Positions 13,707 through 20,600 of a stretch of 22,893 nt of DNA are shown here, piece after piece. The notes under the pieces were generated by a model that saw only the letters and a program-made list of their open reading frames with translations, ran no database searches and was not told the DNA's origin. The stretch comes from JAWXCB01 sp034440455 (lineage in GTDB: Bacteria > Bacteroidota > Bacteroidia > Chitinophagales > CAIOSU01). Each line of letters begins with the position of its first letter. Position 1 is the stretch's first letter. Location: assembly GCA_034440455.1 (NCBI GenBank), contig JAWXCB010000081.1, forward strand, positions 1 through 22,893. Direction: 5' to 3'. The translations under genes were made by a program, and so were the position numbers.

Positions 13707-15161
13707 ATGCCGCGTCCCTTTGCAAATAGAAATAAGATGTTCACAGCAATGCTGTTGCTTGCGTGTACTTTATTAAACATTCCGGCATTTGCGCAAGACA
13801 GTAGCAATACGAACGCGCTCACAACAACTACTCCTGTCGAACAATACTCGGATACTGTTTCTGAAAAGACCATCACTCCTATTCAAGGCAAAAAAAAGAT
13901 TTACACATTTGAACTCACTGAAGAAATTTTCCCTGCGGCATGGCGGCTCGTTCAACATGCGGTAGATGAAGCTGAAGCGATGCAAGCCGATTACATCATT
14001 ATCCGCATGAACACCTATGGCGGCATGGTAAACATTGCAGATTCCATTCGCACGAAGTTGCTGAAAGCAAAACCCATCATAGCCGTGTGGATTGATAATA
14101 ATGCCGCTTCGGCAGGCGCGCTCATTTCGATTGCCTGCGACAGTATCTATATGAACAAGGGCGCAAGCATTGGCGCGGCTACGGTCGTTGGCGGTGAAGG
14201 CGAGCAGATGCCCGACAAATACCAATCCTACATGCGCAGCACGATGCGCGCCACAGCCGAGGCGCAGGGACGCGACCCGCAGATTGCCGAAGCAATGGTT
14301 GACAACACGAGCGCTATTCCAGATGTGATTGATTCGGGATTCACCCTCACCTTCACCACTTCTGAAGCAATGAAAAATGGCTACTGCGAAGGCGAAGCGG
14401 CTTCAATTACTGAAGTAATCAAATTGCTTGGAATCGCTGATTATGAATTGATTGCGCACGAGCAAAGCGCGCTTGACAATTTCATCGCGCTGCTGCTCAA
14501 TCCGGCTGTGAGCGGCATTTTGATGCTGGTGATTATCGGGGGAATTTATTTTGAATTACAAACTCCCGGTGTCGGATTTCCCCTTGCCGCAGCCATCGTT
14601 GCAGCCGTACTTTATTTCGCCCCGCTCTATCTTGAAGGGCTTGCTGAAAACTGGGAAATCCTGCTCTTCCTCGCAGGTATTGGGTTACTCGCAGTTGAAA
14701 TTTTTGTACTACCCGGCTTCGGCATTGCAGGCATTGCGGGCATCGTATTCATTGTCTCAGGGCTAACGCTTTCGCTCATCCGCAATGTGGTGTTTGATTT
14801 CACTTTCACGGGGATGGAGGAAGTTTCTGTTGCATTGTTTCGCGTGGTGCTCACGCTGCTCGCTGCGGTGGTGATGTTTTTACTCTTTGCAGAAAAACTG
14901 ATGTTCAAAGGTCCTTTCAGTAAGCTCGTGCTTGCTGATACACAAAAAAGCGCTGAAGGCTACGTAAGCCAAACATCGTCAGGTAGTAGCCTCACCGGAA
15001 AAATGGGTATTGCCATCACCGACCTGCGCCCCGCAGGTTCAATTGAGATTGACAACGAGCGCTATGATGCCATCTCCGATGGAGAGTTGATTACCAAAAA
15101 CACCGCTGTGAAAGTAGTGAAGTCGCAGGGGAATTATTTGATTGTGGTGAAGGGGGGCTAA
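13707..15161 (+). CDS. Full-length NfeD-family membrane serine protease (ClpP-like domain + NfeD OB domain)
   Basis: The 484-residue protein starts with a signal peptide ending near PAFAQ (residue 30); Met11 is an alternative start. A ClpP/SppA-like protease domain spans ~62-240, with nucleophile Ser135 in NNAASAGA and base Lys151 in MNKGAS, the usual dyad of the long NfeD form. Four or more membrane segments follow between ~255 and 395. A C-terminal OB-fold lies at ~420-482 (GKMGIAITDLRPAG, DAISDGE). In this class the protease faces the periplasm and the OB domain the cytoplasm. It is usually paired with a flotillin/stomatin partner; none is visible here. It is divergent from the LysM gene. 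Confidence 0.93.
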   Translation: MPRPFANRNKMFTAMLLLACTLLNIPAFAQDSSNTNALTTTTPVEQYSDTVSEKTITPIQGKKKIYTFELTEEIFPAAWRLVQHAVDEAEAMQADYIIIRMNTYGGMVNIADSIRTKLLKAKPIIAVWIDNNAASAGALISIACDSIYMNKGASIGAATVVGGEGEQMPDKYQSYMRSTMRATAEAQGRDPQIAEAMVDNTSAIPDVIDSGFTLTFTTSEAMKNGYCEGEAASITEVIKLLGIADYELIAHEQSALDNFIALLLNPAVSGILMLVIIGGIYFELQTPGVGFPLAAAIVAAVLYFAPLYLEGLAENWEILLFLAGIGLLAVEIFVLPGFGIAGIAGIVFIVSGLTLSLIRNVVFDFTFTGMEEVSVALFRVVLTLLAAVVMFLLFAEKLMFKGPFSKLVLADTQKSAEGYVSQTSSGSSLTGKMGIAITDLRPAGSIEIDNERYDAISDGELITKNTAVKVVKSQGNYLIVVKGG

Positions 15162-15183
15162 AAGTAATGCCTTGGTGGAAGGG

Positions 15184-15213
15184 ACTTTGACTAAAAGAAA
15201 CATTTACTTTACT
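15184..15213 (-). repeat. Isolated sequence resembling the 21-bp array unit
   Basis: On the minus strand this reads AGTAAAGTAAATGTTTCTTT followed by TAGTCAAAGT. That is close to the junction of units 8 and 9 of the array at 447-488 (GAAGTAGAAGTTTCTTTGGT, then TAAAG). It is a single imperfect match in an A+T-rich spacer, so chance similarity is possible. Confidence 0.25.
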
Positions 15214-15347
15214 TACACTGGATGTATAACAAAAGAAAGGTTGATTTATAATCAATGTTTGCACAATTATTGACCGAACCGAAACCCACGACCAAGCGAA
15301 CAAAATACCTATTGAGAAATTCTCGCTGACAAAAAAAAACTAAATGT

Positions 15348-15355
15348 TAGATTTG
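15348..15355 (+). promoter_or_regulatory. Candidate -7 box of the restriction-modification operon
   Basis: TAGATTTG matches TAnnTTTG exactly and lies 19 bases before the methyltransferase ATG at 15375. The -33 region (GCTG, 19 bases upstream) matches only weakly. An A9 run (15331-15339) lies between the boxes. No controller-protein gene or obvious symmetrical operator is visible upstream. Confidence 0.4.
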
Positions 15356-15374
15356 GAAAAACTGAAAACTTGCA

Positions 15375-16351
15375 ATGGAGAAAATAAAATTTATAGACCT
15401 TTTCTGCGGAATTGGAGGATTTCGTGTAGCGATGGACGAAGCCTGCAAGGAAAACAACCTCACTCCTGACTGCGTTTTTTCATCTGACATTGATGATTAC
15501 TGCCAAGACAGTTACGAAGCCAACTTCGGACACCGACCAAAAGGCGACATAACCGAAGTAGATGAAAAGACGGTTCCAGACCACGACATTCTATTTGTCG
15601 GATTTCCGTGCCAACCGTTTAGCATCATCGGTCAAATGCAAGGCTTTAATGACATTCGCGGGACTCTTTTTTTTACATAGCAAGAATTATCAAACATAAA
15701 AAGCCAAAGGCTTTTGTTCTTGAAAACGTAAAACAACTTGTTGGACACAACGGTGGCAAGACACTGAAAACCATCATCAAAACTTTACAAAAGGATTTAG
15801 GCTATCATGTTCAATATGCGGTTTTGAACGCGCTTGACTATGGGTTACCTCAAAAAAGAGAACGAGTAATTATCGTAGGACATCGTGAACCCATAATGTT
15901 TTCTTACCCTTCACCCATTCGCCCATTCAAACCATTAAGTGAAGTTCTTGAAAAACGAGTTGATAAAAAATATTACGCATCGGACTACATTAAGCAGAGG
16001 AGAAAGGAAAAACACAAATCAGCTTATAAACTTTCTATTTGGCACGAGAACAAAGCAGGAAACATCTGCTCTTACCCATATTCATGCGCCTTACGCGTAG
16101 GAGCTTCTTATAATTATCTGCTCGTAAACGGAGAAAGACGTTTGACGCCAAGAGAAATGTTTCGCTTGCAAGGATTTCCCGACACCTACAATATAGTTGT
16201 GAACGATAGTCAAGCACGGAAACAAGCGGGCAATGCAGTTCCAGTAAACATTGTTAAGGCGGTTATTTTAAAACTCTTGCCGTACGTAGCTAAAACGATG
16301 GACATGACATCGGTTTTGAGAGAATATGAAGTAGATTATGGCAAAAGATAA
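15375..16351 (+). CDS. DNA (cytosine-5) methyltransferase, interrupted by a frameshift in a T8 run
   Basis: All catalytic motifs of an m5C methyltransferase are present, but in two frames. The first frame (15375-15680) has motif I FIDLFCGIGGF at residues 6-16 and motif IV GFPCQPFS with catalytic Cys79, then stops just after the T run. The second frame (15674-16351) has motif VI ENV, motif VIII QKRERVIIVG, motif IX RLTPREMFRLQGFPD and motif X QAGNAVPV. Adding one T to the eight at 15667-15674 restores RGTLFFYIARIIK and a 325-residue enzyme, a normal length. The variable target-recognition part between VIII and IX is short. It would protect DNA from the endonuclease encoded immediately downstream. 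The 3' end overlaps that gene by 14 bases. Confidence 0.88.
15667..15674 (+). repeat. T8 homopolymer at the methyltransferase frameshift
   Basis: A run of eight T residues is followed by ACATAG. With eight T the frame closes at TAG (15678-15680); with nine it continues through the rest of the enzyme. Homopolymers are prone to sequencing indels, replication slippage and transcriptional slippage, and the window alone cannot tell these apart. Confidence 0.85.
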
Positions 16352-17087
16352 ATCTCCCAAACTTAGAAAAGCAAAGAAATCCACTTTTGCTTTTCCTCTC
16401 AATAAGTTTCCGAAACAATTTCCTTATGACTTAGGGAAGGACTTGATTTACTTACTTGCGTCAAGAGGGAAACCAATTTTGGAAGGTGGCGATTGGGAGA
16501 ATATTTTTGCAAATTGTATTGGTGCTCAATGGAAACCTTCTAATGTTGGATTAGATGATGTTGTGATGGGCAATACTGCATGGGGTGCAAAAACAGTTAA
16601 AGCTCCAAAACCAAGTTCTCAAGATAAAGTGAGATTAATTTCAGGGCGAAATTCTCCTACATTTTCATTTGGCAAAAAGATTGACACCAAAGCCAATCCG
16701 ACTACAATAGGAAATAATGTTCTTGATATTTACAATCAAAGAGTAGCTGATGTTCAGAAAAAATTCAACAACCTAAGAACAGGAGTCCTCATAAAATCAA
16801 ATGACTTATTAGAAGTAAAGGTTTTTGAATTTAAAACTATCCAATACAAAAAGGATTTGTTCAAGTGGAGGTGGAACGATAGAAAAAATCTTGAAGGTTT
16901 TGAAAAACTATCAGGCGAACATCGTTTTACTTGGCAACGTCACGGCATGCAGTTTACTATTATTGAAACTGTTCCTAAAAAATGCCTCGTAATAAAGATT
17001 AAGAAACCAAACACTCTTGATAAAGAAAATGCCTTAAAAGAACTTGGCTTTGACAAGACTTGGATAACAGTAGTTAAAAATGGCTGA
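16338..17087 (+). CDS. Putative type II restriction endonuclease (partner of the m5C methyltransferase)
   Basis: The 249-residue protein is soluble, with a basic N-terminus (MAKDKSPKLRKAKKS). Its place between an m5C methyltransferase and Vsr, overlapping both (14 and 8 bases), argues strongly for the cognate endonuclease. A candidate PD-(D/E)xK-like core is visible: acidic residues in EGGDWENIF (49-57), LDDVVMGN at 72-79 and WGAKTVK at 82-88 (Lys85). The usual second acid before the lysine is missing and may be supplied from the earlier segment. The overall look reminds me of NgoBV/NlaIV-type enzymes (GGNNCC), but I hold that family call only weakly. Codon use is A+T-rich like its two neighbours and unlike the flanking genes. 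Confidence 0.65.
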   Translation: MAKDKSPKLRKAKKSTFAFPLNKFPKQFPYDLGKDLIYLLASRGKPILEGGDWENIFANCIGAQWKPSNVGLDDVVMGNTAWGAKTVKAPKPSSQDKVRLISGRNSPTFSFGKKIDTKANPTTIGNNVLDIYNQRVADVQKKFNNLRTGVLIKSNDLLEVKVFEFKTIQYKKDLFKWRWNDRKNLEGFEKLSGEHRFTWQRHGMQFTIIETVPKKCLVIKIKKPNTLDKENALKELGFDKTWITVVKNG

Positions 17088-17478
17088 TGTTTTCACCAAG
17101 AAACAACGCAGTCAGATTATGCGACAAGTAAAGAGTAGTCGCAACATATCAACAGAAATCAAACTTATAGAGTACTTCAAGTCGAACAACATTACTGGCT
17201 GGAGAAGGAACTACAAGTTATTCGGGAAACCTGACTTCACTTTTCCTAAGACTAAAACTGTAATTTTCGTTGATGGCTGTTTTTGGCATGGACATAGTTG
17301 TCGCAACACAAAACCGAAAAACAATAAAGCTTATTGGACTGCTAAAATAAATCGCAATAAACAGCGGGACAAGGAAGTAACAAAAAACTTAACTGACAAC
17401 GGCTGGACAGTTACGCGATTATGGGAGTGTGAACTAAAAAAAGAAGAACTACTGCACCTAACACTCGTGCAGCTATGA
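17080..17478 (+). CDS. vsr: Very short patch repair endonuclease (Vsr)
   Basis: The 132-residue protein is of normal length for Vsr. The catalytic aspartate is Asp52 in GKPDFTFPK. The core VIFVDGCFWHGHSC at 61-74 carries His70 and His72, and WTAKINRNKQRDKEV at 86-100 plus GWTVTRLWECEL at 108-119 complete the fold. Vsr nicks next to T in T:G mismatches that arise when 5-methylcytosine deaminates, limiting the mutagenic cost of an m5C methyltransferase. Asp65 stands where E. coli Vsr has a histidine, which is common outside the enterobacterial form. It overlaps the endonuclease gene by eight bases and ends the three-gene operon. Confidence 0.93.
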   Translation: MADVFTKKQRSQIMRQVKSSRNISTEIKLIEYFKSNNITGWRRNYKLFGKPDFTFPKTKTVIFVDGCFWHGHSCRNTKPKNNKAYWTAKINRNKQRDKEVTKNLTDNGWTVTRLWECELKKEELLHLTLVQL

Positions 17479-17578
17479 AAAAAAATGAATCTTCCTACGT
17501 CAAAGCACTTCTACAGAGGGGAATTGGTCATTGAAATAATTCTTTCCTCTAAACTCTGAAAAACAGCATAATTCTCTC

Positions 17579-17586
17579 TATCTTGG
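17579..17586 (+). promoter_or_regulatory. Candidate -7 box for the giant repeat protein gene
   Basis: TATCTTGG has one mismatch to TAnnTTTG, and TCTG lies 20 bases upstream as a near -33 box. It ends 42 bases before the ATG at 17629. The spacer 17479-17628 contains nothing else I can identify, including no clear terminator for the vsr operon. Confidence 0.35.
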
Positions 17587-17628
17587 GATTTCAGTTTCCG
17601 CAAATTTCACTAAGCAGCGGAAGCAGTC

Positions 17629-20600
17629 ATGAAAAACAGGATAGTAATTCTCTCTACCCTTCTGGCAATTTTCTGTGCAAACCAAGTGTTTGCGCAATGC
17701 TCCGTTTCCATTACACCCAATCCTCCTTCTGTCTGTGCTGGCAACAGCATCACTTTAACAGCCAATGCCACCGGCACCGCGCCCATCACGTATAGCTGGT
17801 CATCAGGCGGAAGTGGCAGCACAACATCCGTTACTCCTGCCATAACAACAACTTACTCGGTAACTATTACTGACGCTGCGGGATGCACAGCAACTGCGTC
17901 AGTCTCTGTCACAGTAAATCCGAAACCAACGGCAAGTTTCACTTTTACAAACAACAATGGCTGCGCAGGAACGGCAAACAGTTTCACTTCAACCGGAACG
18001 GGTGGACAAGCGCCTTACACCTATTCATGGAATTTTGGCGGGGCAGGAACTTCGGCACAGGCGAATCCATCGTTTACTTTCAATCCTGCCTCAGGCACAG
18101 GAACGCAGACATATAATGTATCGCTCACTGTTACCGATGCAAGAGGATGCACGGCAACAACTTCACAAAATGTAACCATCCGCAGAAAACCAGATGCTAC
18201 CATTGAAGACCAGGATATTTTTGAACCTTGGACATTTTGTGATGCAGGCGGAGGATCAATTCTTACAATCAATAATTCGTCAACCACTCAAGCAGACAAC
18301 ACGAATTACACAATAAACTGGGGCGATGGCTCGACTCCCTATAACGGAGCGACCTTGCCCAACGGAACAGCGCACACCTATACAGGGCAGGGTTATTTTA
18401 ACATCGTGCTTACTGTTACAGGCTCCAACGGATGCACGGCAACAACTACCTATCCTGTCTTCAGCGGAGGAAATCCCGAAATCGGTTTGGCGAATCCCGG
18501 AGGCACAACGGGCATCTGCACCGACAAGCAAATCACTTTTCCCATTACCAACTTTGGCAATAACCCTCCCGGCACAACTTATACCATCACTGTGAATGAT
18601 GGCAGCGCGCCTGTTGTATATCAGCATCCTCCACCTTCGTCCTATATACACAACTTCACTACTTCCTCCTGTGGTTTCACAAGCCTTGGAGGATTTACAA
18701 ATGCGTTTCATGTGCGGATTGTTGCGGAGAATCCTTGTGGAACCACCGCAGCACTCGTTGAACCTATCCGCTTGGGAGGTGGGCCTGTAGCAGATTTCAC
18801 CTTCACGCCCCCACCCGACATCTGCGTAGGAAGCACCGTTAATTTCACCAGCACTACAGAAGGAACGTACATCACCAATCAGGGAGCATGTATCACCACG
18901 CTGCAAGGCGGATGGACGCTTACGCCCGCAACAGGATGGACGCTCGCTGCCGGAAATATGTCAACACCCGACCCGGTGAGCATCAACTTCACACAAGCAG
19001 GATTATATAACATGCGGCTGATTGTTTCTAATCCATGCGGCAGCGACACCACAAATAGACCCGTGTGCGTGGCGGAAAATCCTGATGCGAATTTTACTAT
19101 GCCTTCGTTGACAGGGTGCGCGCCATTAACTCTTTTAATAACTAACACTTCCAACACTGTTTTCTCCTGCGCAAACACAGTTTATTTATGGACGGTAACG
19201 CATAACGGTTCTTTATGCACTTCGGGCGGTAGTTGGAATTTTCAATCGGGTAATGCGGGTTCGCAATCTCCATTCATCACGTTAAACGGTTCAGGCACGT
19301 TCACGCTATCGCTCACTATCACAAACAACTGCGGAACAAATACGGAAACAAAAACAATTACGGTTGATAAAATTCCCGAAGTTGTGATTGCTCCACTTCC
19401 AAATATCTGTGCGGGAAATACGATTAACCCGAATGCTGTCATTAATCCCTGTTACAGTTCGCTTACGAATGTGAGTTGGAGTTTCCCCGGAGGGAATCCT
19501 GCTTCATCCACTTCGCAAAATCCGGGAGCTATCACGTACGGCAACAGTGGAACATTTACTATAACGCTTTCCGCAACGAATGTTTGCGGTACAGGAAACG
19601 ACACGGAAACTTTCACGATTGCTCCTCCCCCACCCGTTCCTGTGCTTTCTTCCAACTCACCTGAATGCGCTGGACAAACGATTACGATTAATGCGAATCC
19701 AATCAATGGCGTTACTTATACATGGACAGGTCCGCTTGGTTTTACATCAGGCAATCAAAATATTTCTATTAACAACGCGACAATTCTGCAAGCAGGATCA
19801 TACACGCTTGTTGTAACTGATGGATTGGGTTGCACAAATACAGCTTCAATAAATGTTGTGGTAAATCCATTGCCAATCATTACGGTGAATAATCCATCAC
19901 CGCTCTGCACAGGCGGCAGCGTGCAACTAACTGCTGGCGGAGCGAATACTTATTCGTGGTCGCCTTCAACGGGATTAAGCGCAACAACAGGCGCGACAGT
20001 TACTGCAAATCCAACTTCAACAACTACTTACACTGTGACTGGCACAAACGCCAATGGATGCTCCAACACCACAATAGCAATCGTTACAATCAATCCATTG
20101 CCAAATATTTCAGTAACACAACCTCCCGCAATTTGCGCAGGACAATCAACCGTGCTGACAGCAAGCGGTGGAACGAGTTACAGTTGGTCGCCATCAACAG
20201 GATTGAGCGGAACAAGCGGAGCAATTGTTACTGCAAATCCAAGCACAACAACTACTTACACCGTAACAGGAACAAGTGCGCAAGGTTGTTCAAGCACTGC
20301 AACAACAACTGTTACAATAAATCCTTTGCCAAATGTTACTGTAAATAATCCACCTACAATTTGCGCAGGACAATCAGCAACACTGAATGCAAGCGGAGCG
20401 AATACTTATACTTGGTCGCCCGCGACAGGATTGAGCGGAACAACAGGCGCGACAGTTACCGCAAATCCTAATTCAACGACAACATACATTGTGACGGGAA
20501 CAAGCGGGGGCTGCTCAAACACAGCGCAAGTAACGGTGAATGTAAATCCGCGACCAAACGTAACGGTGAATTCGGGAACAATTTGTATTGGAAGTTCCAT

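Noticed and set aside
13676..13876. Further upstream extension of the LysM frame to 13876
   Set aside because: It would overlap the divergent NfeD coding sequence, whose signal peptide and protease domain are convincing, and it shows no family similarity.
15162..15374. Controller protein gene or operator upstream of the restriction-modification operon
   Set aside because: No helix-turn-helix-encoding frame and no clear symmetrical operator were found; only a candidate -7 box is visible.
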